This document shows, piece by piece, positions 52,748 through 63,571 of a DNA stretch of 64,000 nt (its first letter is position 1; each line of letters begins with the position of its first letter). The position numbers were made by a program, and so were the translations under genes. Below the pieces are notes generated by a model. The model worked only from the letters and a program-made list of their open reading frames with translations. It did no database searches and had not been told where the DNA came from. This stretch comes from Ananas comosus (lineage: Eukaryota > Streptophyta > Magnoliopsida > Poales > Bromeliaceae): assembly GCF_001540865.1 (NCBI RefSeq), contig NC_033627.1, positions 2,151,843 to 2,215,842 on the forward strand, given 5' to 3'.

Positions 52748-54630
52748 ATGGCTTGTGGCGCAGCCATTTCGCATTCAGCAGCAGCAGCAGCAGCAGCAGC
52801 AGCGGTTAACCCTGTACGCCTTAAGAATCGCAAATCGAGCCTTGCGGGGCTCGATCGGTTTAGACCCGCGAACCTTCCCGTGAGGCCCATCGGCCTCCCC
52901 GCCACCGGCAGCAGCAGCAGCTCCCTGCAGAGCGCTTCTTCCCCGCGGTGCGTTCTGAACCTGCCCGCGACCACCACCCACTCCTCCCCCGCGAATTACC
53001 CGCCGCCGCCGCCGCCTTTCGTCAAGGTCGGCGAGGCGGCGTCTTCTACCGTGTCGATCCCGAGGCCGGCCGGGAAGGCCCGCCGCGATGGGGAGGCGTC
53101 CGGCCGGCCGCATTGGACGCGGTGGAGGACGGAGTCATTGCGAGCGTTCTGGAGCGGCCGCACCCGCTGCCGCGGACGGCCGATCCGGCGGTCCAGATCG
53201 CCGGCAACTTCGCGCCCGTCGGGGAGCAGGCGCCGCGCCACGAGCTCCCGGTGAGCGGGCGGATCCCGCCGTTCATCAACGGCGTGTACGTGCGGAACGG
53301 GGCCAACCCCCACTTCGCCCCCGTGGCCGGGCACCACCTGTTCGACGGCGACGGCATGGTCCACGCCGTGCGCCTCCGCAACGGCGGCGCGTCCTACGCG
53401 TGCCGGTTCACGCAGACGGAGCGGCTCCGGCAGGAGCGCGCCGTCGGGCGGCCCCTGTTCCCGAAGGCCATCGGCGAGCTGCACGGCCACTCCGGGATCG
53501 CCCGCCTGCTCCTCTTCTGCGCCCGGGGGCTCTGCGGGATCGTGGACCCCTCCCGCGGCATCGGCGTCGCCAACGCCGGGCTCGTCTACTTCGATGGCCG
53601 CCTCCTGGCCATGTCGGAGGACGACCTCCCCTACCACGTGAGAATTACGGCCGCCGGCGATCTGGAGACCGTGGGGAGGTACGACTTCGGCGGGCGGCTG
53701 GGCAGCTCGATGATCGCGCACCCGAAGATCGACCCGGCGAGCAAGGAGCTGTTCGCGCTGAGCTACGACGTGATCCAGAAGCCGTACCTCCGGTACTTCC
53801 GGGTGTCGCCGGACGGGCGCAAGTCGGACGACGTGGAGATCCCCCTCGAGCAGCCGACGATGATGCACGACTTCGCCATCACGGAGCGCTTCGTCGTCGT
53901 GCCCGACCAGCAGGTGGTGTTCAAGCTCCAGGAGATGATCCGCGGCGGCTCTCCGGTGGTCTACGACCGCGAGAAGGCCTCCCGGTTCGGGATCCTGCCC
54001 AAGTACGCCTCGGACGCGTCGGAGCTCAGGTGGGTGGAGGTCCCGGACTGCTTCTGCTTCCACCTCTGGAACGCGTGGGAGGAGCCGGAGACCGGCGAGG
54101 TGGTCGTGATCGGCTCCTGCATGACGCCGCCCGACTCCGTGTTCAACGAGAGCGACGAGAGCTTGAAGAGCGTGCTCTCGGAAATCCGGCTCGACCCCCG
54201 GACCGGCAAGTCGACGCGGCGGGCGATCCTCGACCCGGCCGACCAATTGAACCTGGAGGCCGGAATGGTGAACCGGAACAAGCTCGGCCGGAAGACCCAG
54301 TACGCCTACCTGGCGATCGCCGAGCCGTGGCCCAAGGTGTCGGGCTTCGCCAAGGTCGACCTCTTCACCGGAGAGCTCACCAAGTTCACCTACGGCGACG
54401 GCCGATACGGCGGCGAGCCCTACTTCGTGCCGCGGGACCCCGCCGCGCCGCGGGAGGACGAGGGCTACGTGCTCTCCTTCGTGCACGACGAGGCCGCCTC
54501 CCAGTCCGAGCTGCTCATAGTCAACGCCGCCGACATGAGGCTGGAGGCCACCGTTAAACTCCCCTCCCGTGTTCCCTACGGCTTCCACGGCACGTTTATT
54601 AATGCCGAGGATTTGGAGTCCCAGGCTTAG
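52748..54630 (+). CDS. NCED: 9-cis-epoxycarotenoid dioxygenase (NCED), with apparent 1-bp frameshift
   Basis: Cleaves 9-cis-violaxanthin or 9'-cis-neoxanthin in plastids to xanthoxin, the committed step of abscisic acid synthesis. It is intronless, as is usual for NCED. The ATG at 52748 (context GCCATGG) starts a plastid-transit-like N-terminus: [10 protein letters not shown], nine Ala, [12 protein letters not shown], then Ser/Pro-rich. The catalytic body lies in another frame, open from 52948 to TAG at 54628: [32 protein letters not shown]. The four Fe(II)-binding His are AHPKID (codon at 53719), MMHDFAIT (53866), FHLWNAWE (54061) and GFHGTF (54586). The length, 1883 nt, is one base short of a multiple of three. 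The frames must switch between about 52985 and 53090, in GC-rich sequence with a CCG tract. Either the assembly lost one base or this allele is a null. The corrected protein would be about 627 aa, near the family size. Starting at 52948 instead would remove the transit peptide. Confidence 0.93.
52779..52805 (+). repeat. (GCA)n microsatellite coding for polyalanine in NCED
   Basis: About nine GCA units just after the NCED start, read as alanine in the transit-peptide frame. Length variation here would change the presequence but not the frame. Confidence 0.85.
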
Positions 54631-55210
54631 TTTTTACAGCAGCAGCAGCCGCCGCGGCGGCGGAGGCGGCGGTAAAAATTTTTTTTTTTCTTTCTTTCTT
54701 CCTATCTTTCTGGAGAGGAGGATTTACCTGAGGGAGCTTTGATAGAGGTCCCCGGAAATCTCCCCTACATTTTAGTTTTTACTTTTTTTTTCTTTTTTAG
54801 ATTTTTTTACATAAGGAGAGAAAAAGAGGGAGCAGAGGAGAGACCAGCTCGTAGCGTTTGGGTAGTAGTTTAGCGTGCGCAGAGCTCAGCTGGTTTCTGT
54901 TTTTCTCTTCCTTTTCTTTTTTTTCTTCCCGTGGCTCCGGATAGTGATATAGATGATGGTGATGATAGGATTAGTGTTTGAGCCTAATAATTTCCCCGGA
55001 TACTAGACGACGGGGTACTGTGTTTTATCATGTCCGTGTGTTTTCATGTGCAGCAGGGGACCGTCCCTGAGCTTCTTACTGTTTGTGAATATTGTTCAGA
55101 ATATATATATGATCATATACATATATATCTGTATCGCTTTGTACAGTTCGATCTTTCTCTCTCTGAGTAAAATTCTCCTCAATCAACATTGCGATAGTAT
55201 CGTCTTAAGG
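54631..55210 (+). other. NCED 3' flank with GC hairpin and T tract
   Basis: Eighteen bases after the stop, CCGCCGCGGCGG (54649-54660) is a perfect palindrome within a GCC/GGC-rich run, followed by AAAAATTTTTTTTTT. No canonical AATAAA is obvious downstream; GT/TG-rich sequence lies at about 55020-55090. I take most of this as 3' untranslated region, with an unknown end. Confidence 0.45.
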
Positions 55211-56160
55211 TTAAGTGTTTTCCTTAACAATAAGTCCTTTTCTTTCGACTTCGGCACGCCAAGAAGAAGAGGGGGAGGCAGGCCCCTTTGATTGCGGATT
55301 TCAAGAGTGGGGCCTTTTAATCAAAGAAACCCTGATTTCGACTTCCGCTCGTCGAAGTTAAAAAATAATACTAATAATAATAATAATAATATCACTATTT
55401 TGTAATGTTTTCAATAGTTTGAGTATTATTTTTTGCAGTCCATCACACAAAGCTTTTTCTGTTTGGATAAATATAGAAACGGATTAGAAAAAGACATAAT
55501 GTCTTTATTCTTCGTTATTTTGTTAATTAAAAAAAAATGTAATAACTCATATTTGTTCATACTGCTCACTGACCTTTTTTTAAGTTTTCCTTTCGTAAAA
55601 ACCTTTTTGATTCAGTAAAATTTAAAATTATGTCGCATACTTCCATGTAAGAAGTGCGTTATCTTTCGACCATTTTATACAATCGGCGCTAATAAAGACC
55701 ACCATCCTAAATATCCGTAACTATTTACAGGAACATCGACCCTTCTAATATATCATGGATAATGTGGTAAATTAGGTCCAGGAAATAATCTATACGGAAA
55801 AGCCTAAATTTTTTCACCTTTAGAAACTGGAAAGGAGCTCAAGGATCTTCTAATTACGTTTAAGTTCTCAAGTTTTTAAATTTATCGCAGTACTAATTTA
55901 CCATGCAGGTACTTGTTTTGTTTTGTCCTTCGAACTAGGTTCATGGTCTCCACACCACTGGTTGGTCCTAGAGGAAAACCTTGTCCATTCTATTGCAAGT
56001 ATGAGGTTAATTAGCCTTTTCCATAGGCACATCAAATGCACAAACAAACAAAAGGGACCCAAAAATATACTTGGAAAAAGTATGATAGTTAAATTGAAAA
56101 GGAACTAAGATTGGTAGCTAAATTGAATCTGTGGTACTCTGTCGAACGTCATTTCACATC
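55211..56160. other. Intergenic DNA, no gene recognised
   Basis: Includes an (ATA)n tract at about 55368-55392. Small ORFs have no motif. Confidence 0.6.
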
Positions 56161-56177
56161 AACAAGCTAGTAGTTTT

Positions 56178-56199
56178 CTCTCAAAAAAAAAAAAAAAAA
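56178..56199 (+). mobile_element. Minimal SINE/LINE-B tail insertion (CTCTC plus poly(A))
   Basis: The insert is only CTCTC followed by a run of A. It lies between 17-bp duplications AACAAGCTAGTAGTTTT (56161-56177 and 56200-56216). CTCTC-A(n) is exactly the end of the SINE and LINE-B families, so this is best read as a target-primed event that aborted almost immediately. Confidence 0.65.
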
Positions 56200-56210
56200 A
56201 ACAAGCTAGT

Positions 56211-56314
56211 AGTTTTTCAGCAGCCGTAAGGATTTGCTTGGCACTCGAAATTAATGAAGCTTGGAGGTTTTTGATCAGCAGCCATAAGGCTTTTCTTGGT
56301 ATTCAAAATGAACG
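56211..56314 (+). repeat. Imperfect tandem of about 54 bp
   Basis: TTTTTCAGCAGCCGTAAGGA..CTTGGCACTCGAAAT is followed by TTTTTGATCAGCAGCCATAA..CTTGGTATTCAAAAT. There is no coding frame. Confidence 0.6.
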
Positions 56315-56394
56315 GCACACCCTACAGCTCAAAAGAAGGAAGGAGAATGGCAGTTGAACTACAATTCAAAGAAAGTGTCCCACGGCCATCGTGC

Positions 56395-56610
56395 TATTGT
56401 GACATCTAGATAATCCCACATTAGATGAGAACGAAATTTGCGTTGGAGTATAAGAGACTATGGAGCTTATTAATAATAACGGAGTTTAATCATTTCGGGC
56501 GGATGGTTTGGGCTAGTGTATTGAAAGTGGATAAGATCGTTACATTTAGCATCAAAGCCAGTTCGCTAACCGGGAGTCTCACATCGCGGGTGACCTTGGC
56601 TGATTAGGAT
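56395..56610 (+). other. Repeat with snRNA-USE-like word, unclassified
   Basis: TGTGACATCTAGATAATCCC, then ACATTAGATGAGAACGAAA, GGAGTATAAGAGACTATGGA and GATCGTTACA. Related words recur at 56660-56780 (AATCTCACATCAAAAGG, GGATCGTTACATT). It resembles a dispersed plant repeat, and I cannot name the family. Confidence 0.3.
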
Positions 56611-56779
56611 ATTAGGATTTAAACGAAAAAAGTCTATGACAACGAATTTAAACGAAGAAAATCTATGACACTTCAATAATCTCACATCAAAAGGTATAGA
56701 GGGAAGTCATATACTATGAACATGGAGAGTTTGTGACACTCTTGAGTTAAAGACTACATATAATTGGATCGTTACATTA

Positions 56780-57371
56780 TAACCGTAGGCGGTGGTGCTT
56801 TTAGAGGAATCATTATATTATAATTTTTTTGACAGATTTTATTAGCTTAACACTACTAGATCAGAAAAACTTAGAGAAAAAGTTCACAGATGTATGCTTC
56901 TTCGTTTCCTAGTGAAACCGTAGAAATTATATTATATTCAAACGTATGCGGTCAAAGAATAATGAAGCCTTAGAACTAAAAATTTGCTGCATTGTAAGTA
57001 CCAAAACTTTTTATTCGTTAAGATCTTGATTGAAAATGACTATGGCTAGACTACAAGTACATTTTCTACAAATCAGTGACCTACTTATTAGCACATTATT
57101 ATTATTATTATAAAGAGGAGATTGGTTTACAGCAAAATAGTGGCGGGCATTTCACAATGCCATCCATGTTACATCACCACTAAACCAGGAGAGGAGAGAG
57201 TGATAGAGAGAAAGAATATAGGAAGTAACTTTTCTATGCACACCGAAAGAAACCGACGTTTTTGTTAGTATGTTAAAGAAACAATGAAAGTCATGCCTCG
57301 TGCGACCCTTTCTTACGCTAAAAGTGCTTTGTGAACTATTCATAAGCCCATTTTTCTTTCATGCCTCCAAC
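56780..57371. other. Intergenic DNA, no gene recognised
   Basis: AT-rich, no supported feature. Confidence 0.6.
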
Positions 57372-57389
57372 AACAAACACATTGTAGAT

Positions 57390-58345
57390 GCTAACCACCA
57401 AAGAGATCTTTAAATGGGGGACCTACTATACTCTGGGCAATGGCCGATTAGTTGACTTTTGGCTGGACAGATGGTGCGGGAATACCACACTTCAAGCATC
57501 TTTTCCGGAGGTGTACAAGGCGCTGGATTGCAAACCTACGCTTGTTAAGGATTGTTGTGGAAGTGATGGCTGAAATTGGAGTAGAATTCTAGGCGATGAG
57601 AACTCGGTCTCGACGCACCTGTGCCGCATCCTTTTGGAGCTCAAAGAGAGAGTTACTAGCTTTAATATTAGGTATAGGGAAGACAAGTTAGGATGGAGAT
57701 AGAGCAGCAACGGTTTATTCTCGGTCCGATCGACCTATCGGATGTTGAACGATGGGGGCACGAGGGACGGACGGGTTAACATTATCTAGAGACTCCGAAT
57801 TCCACTCAAGATCAAAGTGTTCTGTTGGTTAGTTCTTAAGAAATGAACGCTTACGACAGACAATCTCAGAAAGATAGGATTGTCAGGAAGTATGGCTTGT
57901 GTGCTATGTAGGGTTCATGACGAATCGGTGGACCACCTATTCACTCAATGCGTCTTTATCAAGTATATCATGGTCACTGGACTCGAGGACGTTCAGCCGG
58001 AAGAGCTGGGTGACGATGTACACAGTGTTTGGGACAAGTGGAGGGGAAGGGGTGGTAGTGGACATAGTAGAAGGAACGGTCTATCTGAATTGGCTGCATG
58101 TTGGTGGACCATTTGGAAGGCCAGAAACAACCTTATTTTTCGTGATATCCAGTTTGACCCTATTTTAGCGGTGCGAAGACTCAAGCTTTTGATAAAACAA
58201 CACATCAGGAATCTTTTTCTTTTTCTTTTTCTTTATTTTTTTTTTTTCCTCTTCCTCTTCTCGAAACCTTGGTTGTCTCATCTCTGTAGCCTAATTCATT
58301 TATTCAATGAATGAAGCAGGTAGCGTGCTACCTATTCTCAAAAAA
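57390..58345 (+). pseudogene. LINE-B: 5'-truncated LINE, ORF2 C-terminus
   Basis: Flanked by a perfect 18-bp duplication AACAAACACATTGTAGAT (57372-57389 and 58346-58363). One reading frame runs through the whole coding part: GNGRLVDFWLDRWCGN, RLRIPLKIKVFCWL, the zf-RVT Cys/His motif CVLCRVHDESVDHLFTQC, and WWTIWKARNNLIFRD. It is broken by four nonsense codons (57571 TGA, 57700 TAG, 57787 TAG, 57844 TGA) but no frameshift. Three stops replace an expected Trp. The 3' end is CAATGAATGAAGCAGGTAGC, GTGCTACCTATTCTC and poly(A): the tail shared with the SINE family. Confidence 0.88.
58319..58332 (+). other. 3' palindrome GGTAGCGTGCTACC of LINE-B
   Basis: A 6-bp stem (GGTAGC/GCTACC) with a 2-base loop immediately before the CTATTCTC-poly(A) end. 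The same palindrome occurs in SINEs (51206-51219; 17619-17631 as a variant) and in the short insert at 14008. It is the likely recognition hairpin for the LINE reverse transcriptase. Confidence 0.7.
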
Positions 58346-58363
58346 AACAAACACATTGTAGAT

Positions 58364-59281
58364 AATATATGGTTAAAAAATGGGATTATTTAAGTAGATG
58401 TCGCATGTGTTATCTTATAACAATCTAATATACAAAACCCAAAAAAAAGTTTACAAATATATGCATCCTCTTCATTCACTACTTACAGTTGAAACCATCT
58501 AAGTTACTCTTCAAAACAAATGACAATGAAAATTCTTACATATGTCAACTTAAGGAATACTATATATATTGATGCCGCAACTTTTCAGTAGGTCATACAT
58601 TTTAGAACTATTTCCATTTTAGCACGCTTAAGTACTCTCGCAACCTCTTGGACCTATTCACTATCCAAAATACTTAAACTGGATTATTATGAAATATTTT
58701 GCTTCTTCGAATGAGAAGATAAGCGCAATCTCTATAGTCATGATCCGAAGAAAAATATCAAGAGGTGCGTCGCTTTACGAATTCATTTCTTCCCTCTAAA
58801 ATAAACCCCACCAAAATTTTCGCCTTATGCAGTCTTCCAATCAAGTCCACCGACCACCGTTAATGAAGTTAACCTCCATGACGGACATATTTTTGTTCTC
58901 TACCCGAAACATTTTCCAGAAATAGAGAAATCACAAAAAAGGCACATTCCTTTTTCTCTTTCTTCTCTGGCGAATTATCAAAAAGGAAAAAGACAAATTA
59001 AGTAAACGCAAGAGCAGCGGGACAGTTTAATTTTCGGAGGCTCATCTTTGAGTTATTCGATCGCAGGTTTCTATCGAAGGTTGCAACTTGCAACTGTTGG
59101 TGAAGGAGGCGCACATGGCCTGAATTTAATGCCAAAAAGTGTACTTCAAGAACCCAAACAAATGTAAGAAAGTAATATACTTGTTACATTATTGGTTTGG
59201 CCATTCTAAGGCCTACGTCACAATGATAGAGTCAGGTTGAGTGAAACATTATCAGGAATGAAAAAATTTTTAAAAATTTGA

Positions 59282-59283
<2 letters not shown>
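58364..59283. other. Intergenic DNA, no gene recognised
   Basis: No ORF or repeat recognised. Confidence 0.6.

Positions 59284-59285
<2 letters not shown>

Positions 59286-59370
<85 letters not shown>
59286..59370. repeat. Compound microsatellite (TA)n(GA)n
   Basis: About 19 TA units followed by about 22 GA units, ending exactly at the left end of the next MITE. This is the longest example of the TA-GA-MITE arrangement in the window. Confidence 0.95.
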
Positions 59371-59372
<2 letters not shown>

Positions 59373-59617
59373 GCTGGAATACTATTGATAGTATTTGCTC
59401 CTCTTTGCTATTAAATTTTTAACCATTAGATGAGAAATTGTAGGGTTAAGATGATACTTGTCCCTTAGAATTGAACGATTCCTTAAGATTGAGTGGTCCC
59501 CACTGGGTTATACTATTTAATCTAATGATTAGACATGATCAAAAAAATTGATCCAAAGGCTAAAAACTAAATAGCAAAAGGAGGCAAATACTATTAATAG
59601 TATTATAGCCCAACTCT
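59371..59617. mobile_element. MITE family 1, complete copy (247 bp)
   Basis: The left end GGGCTGGAATACTATTGATA is inverted relative to the right end TACTATTAATAGTATTATAG followed by CCC. The interior matches the copy at 836-1081 closely (TAACCATTAGATGAGAAATT, GTAGGGTTAAGATGATA, GTGGTCCCCACTGGGTTATA). Confidence 0.7.
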
Positions 59618-59635
59618 ATATATGCATATATAATT

Positions 59636-59881
59636 AGGGTACTATACTATTAATAGTACCAAACGCTTGGTGCTATTAGATTTTTTATCCTTAGATGAAG
59701 ATATATGCGATTAGGATGATAGCAATCCCCGATTAGGAAGATAGTAGTCCTCTAAAGTTGAATCCATGATTGGTTGAATAGTATAATTTAACAGGTGAAA
59801 ATGATCAAAGAGATAGATCTAAAGATGAAAAATTTGATAGCACCAAACGTTTGGTACTATTGACAGTATAGTAGGCGACTT
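59636..59881. mobile_element. MITE family 1, complete copy, adjacent to the previous one
   Basis: The left end AGGGTACTATACTATTAATA is mirrored by TACTATTGACAGTATAGTAG. The interior has GGATGATAGCAATCCCC and GGTTGAATAGTATAATTTAA. It lies only 18 bp from the preceding copy and belongs to a different subfamily. Confidence 0.65.
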
Positions 59882-59989
59882 CTCTGTATATATATTATTG
59901 AGAATGTGGCATTTCAATATTTGATTCTCACAATCATATTATTTAAGAATATTGTAAATATCAAAATGACATGTTTATCTTGTCAATTA

Positions 59990-60555
59990 ATTTCAGATAA
60001 TGTTAGCAGTAATGCAAACATCTTTTTCTTTTGAATAATCATGATGAATTTGTTTTTAGATTAAATTAAAAATGTTTAGCTGAGAAAGAGAGAGAGAGAG
60101 AGAGATAGAGAGATAGAGTGAAAGTTTATAGGTTAGAGATGTGATGAGATAAAGAAAGATAAAATGCTTACCTTAAAGAGAGAGATTTGAGGGTAGAGAG
60201 TAATGAAGTATAATTAGAAAAATAGGGAGAGAAGTAGAGTGGAAAAAGTCTCTGAGATGAAGAGATAGTGTAGGAGAGAGAGAGAGAGTTTACGTTTAAA
60301 GAAAGATAAAGAGTACGAGAAAAGGAGATGAGGTTAGAGAATAAATGGAAACAGTGGATTATGAACAGCTAAGCAAATGGCTCGCCGGTATAGAGGGAAA
60401 AATAATATTATTATTTTAGAGTGCTCTCATTTCCAAATAAATTTAATATTGCTGATCAAATCACTGGATGCATTTAACATTATTATATTTCTTAATTCAT
60501 GTTGGATTATTGAGAATCTTAAAAAAATAATACGAGCCAAACCCACCCTGAGTGT
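59990..60555. mobile_element. GA-rich non-autonomous element, copy 2
   Basis: Shares its borders and GA-rich middle with 24125-24570 (AGATAATGTTAGC..AACATCTTTTT left; AATAATACGAGCCAAACCCA right). No coding potential. Confidence 0.45.
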
Positions 60556-60559
60556 AAAT

Positions 60560-63500
60560 AGATAACCATATTAAACTTTCGCTTATCAAGGCTCACTCAA
60601 TGGTCGATATCCTTATTCTTTTATTAGTAATGATGTTTAGATTTTGAGAATCTTTATTCTGAACTTGGTTTGAAAATAAGCTTGGAATAAGCAGAGATTC
60701 CATCTTATTCTTCAAATACTGAATAAATCACGAATACGGTGTTCTCGCCTTTTGGTATACGGAGACAAAAAATTTATAACCTCCTATTACATGGTCATCT
60801 CAACAAATTAATATAAATTTACCCTTTCTAACTAAATTTAACAAAACATAATTTCTTAGTAATAATGAAAGACAACTTGGTAATGGAGATTGAAAATTAA
60901 GAAACGTGAAAGCCAAAAACATCCTCCTCATGCCATGCGATCATGTAGCACGATCACCTCAGAACTTTTAGTCCATTTCACAAATCACAACAAACACATT
61001 AGCTAATGAGCCCAATCTACGACAAAAATCTACAATTTCCCCTTTTTAAATTTAAATTTTTAAAATTCTAGAGTCTCATGGTGTAGTTTTTTTTTTTAAA
61101 AAAAAAATCCATTTCTCGGGGGGCCGGGAGACCATCTATAGCAATTTGGCACCTCTGATTTTTCTTATTCCAATCAATATCAACATCAACATGCATTAAC
61201 CAATCATATCTCGTCTTCTCCACTATTACAGTAATATCTCTTCTCCTATTGGTCAGCGAAAATAGGGCACCAAATAATACAGGATTAGGTAGTAAAATAA
61301 ACATATATGTTACTAGGAATCTGTCACAGTAATACATATTTTATGGCACAAAAAGACAAAAAGCTACCATTGTCTCTCTAATCTCTCTCTCTCTCTCTTT
61401 GTTGTGTCATTTTCTCTAAATCATGATTATAATTGTAGATGGAGGTTAAAGGGAGTGGCCACTCCCATTTTTTAGCTTCCATTGGTTGGAAAAAGGCGTT
61501 AGTTATCATCTCTAATCTCTCCAAGGATAAGTAAAACTATCATGACAAATATTTCTCTTAATCCTCGACTGTTCTCCATAGTGGGTGGCGTTGACGAAAA
61601 CAACAAAGTTAGTTAATTCATAATGCTAAAAAAGAGGCATCAAAAAACAATCAAAGCTCGTGCTCAGCATGACGGTCAATCACACGTCAAATGCTTGAAT
61701 ATTCTTGTGCCCTCTACACATTTGCTACTCCACTAAGACTATTTCTAGCTTATTCTCTATCAGATCCGTCATATTCAATAAGATATCAGATTCAGTCTTA
61801 AGTCCTCTCTCTAAGTGCGGTTGCAAGTTCGATGCCTACGTTGCCATGCATCTAATGATTACGTTCTCGTCGACTGCGTTCAGTATGATCCGCTCGTCGT
61901 CACAACACGGACTCATGTCTATAAGCTCCGACCTGACGTAGCTGTCGATTATTCCGCTCATCGCTGTCGACAGAGGCGGCAAGGAACCATGGATAGGGAT
62001 GACCGAGGACCACCCCTCAAATAGATTGTGAATGGTGACACTCTCACAATGCAGTGCACACAACTTAACCTTGCTAGTACGGCACTTGCCAAAAACATAT
62101 CTACCAATCCATGGCCTTAACCGGTATGTCGCTTTCACCTTTCCATATAACAAACCACCACATCCAGAGCTAAAATAGTTCGTCGCATATGGGATTCGCA
62201 CGAGTCAGGATGGAAATGAGAGCAACATAGAATTGATTAAGCTCGTCATGATCATCAAGCAATATCAATAAATCCACTAAGACAAAGCTTTAACCAATGC
62301 TCACCAATTCAGGTCAAAAGAAGTGCTTAAAAAAGCAGCTCAAAACGTGGACCAATAGCATCGAGACACCGCTCAAACGACTACGAATAAGATAATATAT
62401 ATAAATATATTTCTTTAACTGTGCGAATTTGCATGCAGATAGGTAAAAAGAAAAAAGGATGATAAAGAATAAGAGCGATATTAATAGCAAAGGAGGAGAC
62501 GTATGCGATGATGGCATCAAAAGAGTGAAGACCATCAGAAGGCCATATGTGGAATGATGAAAGCCAATTAGATGCAAGTGGGCGACAGAAAAAGAAAAGC
62601 AAATGGACACCTCATGCATTTGTAATACTCCCGTCTAAACAAAAAATATACTAAAATGTTATTGATTAATCTGCTTAACAAATAGTAATATTATTCATCA
62701 ATTCAAGGTTTTGAAATATTAGTTTCCTCTCAGGTATTACGGTTAAAAGTTGAATCATCGTTACTTACCACTTAAGAGTGTTCTAACTTTAACAAGAATA
62801 ATTGGAGGCATCTTCTAAGATGAATGATGTGAATAGCAGTATGTGATTTTAACTTTGATAGCCACTATTTACTAGGCGTCATATGTTCGTTTCGTCGAAA
62901 CTAAACTTTTTACTGAAATAAATTTTGAATTTACTTAGAGTTCAGGTGAAGATGACTTTTCTCGCATTGTTTATTGTTATGATTGTGAAAGTAAAATTCT
63001 TTCAGCTCTGTTGTTTGTTTAGTAAAAGATAAATACTATAAAATAATATTATTACGTCTTATATAACTTGATAAATAATAAACTATAATATAATAAATAC
63101 AAAATAATATAAAGAATAAATTATAAAATATGATAAATAAAAAATTTCTTCTTTTATTTTTTATTATTTTTTCCTTGCATATCCTTTCTGTAATTTAATT
63201 AAAAAATTCAAGTTTCAACCGAGCTATATTATGATGAACCAAATATCGAAAGTGCCTGTTTAAAGCCGAAAACCCTTTTCCTTTTTATTTTTTCATCCAA
63301 ACAAACAGTCCATAGATGAATTTGATTACGATCCGGATGCCTTTCCGGGTCAAAGATGAGGAGAAATTAAAATGTGGCTTCTACATAGTAGTCCGTGTAA
63401 GTACCAAACTCTTAATAGGGAACGTGGGATGGCACGCGCAATATAATAATACTCATGCCCCAAATATTCCCACTGAAATTGGAATTACATCTACCTAAAC

Positions 63501-63570
63501 ACCCTCGATTTCCGAATACACTCTTTGGTTGACACAACTATTTCTTCAAAAGCATATACTAAATATGTAT
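60560..63570. other. Intergenic DNA, no gene recognised
   Basis: The longest ORF is 121 codons on the minus strand at 61836-62201, starting MRIPYATNYF. I recognise no domain in it, and the overlapping frames give no better candidate. A pseudogene fragment is possible but unsupported. Confidence 0.45.
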
Positions 63571-63571
63571 C

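Noticed and set aside
52996..54588. 530-codon open frame antisense to NCED, and a 489-codon frame on the plus strand at 53088-54557
   Set aside because: Both overlap the NCED body, whose very GC-rich third positions remove stops from other frames. The translations are Arg/Pro/Gly- or Val/Leu/His-rich with no domain.
61836..62201. 121-codon minus-strand ORF
   Set aside because: I compared it with patatin-like and other families from memory and found no convincing motif in any frame, so it is not listed as a gene.
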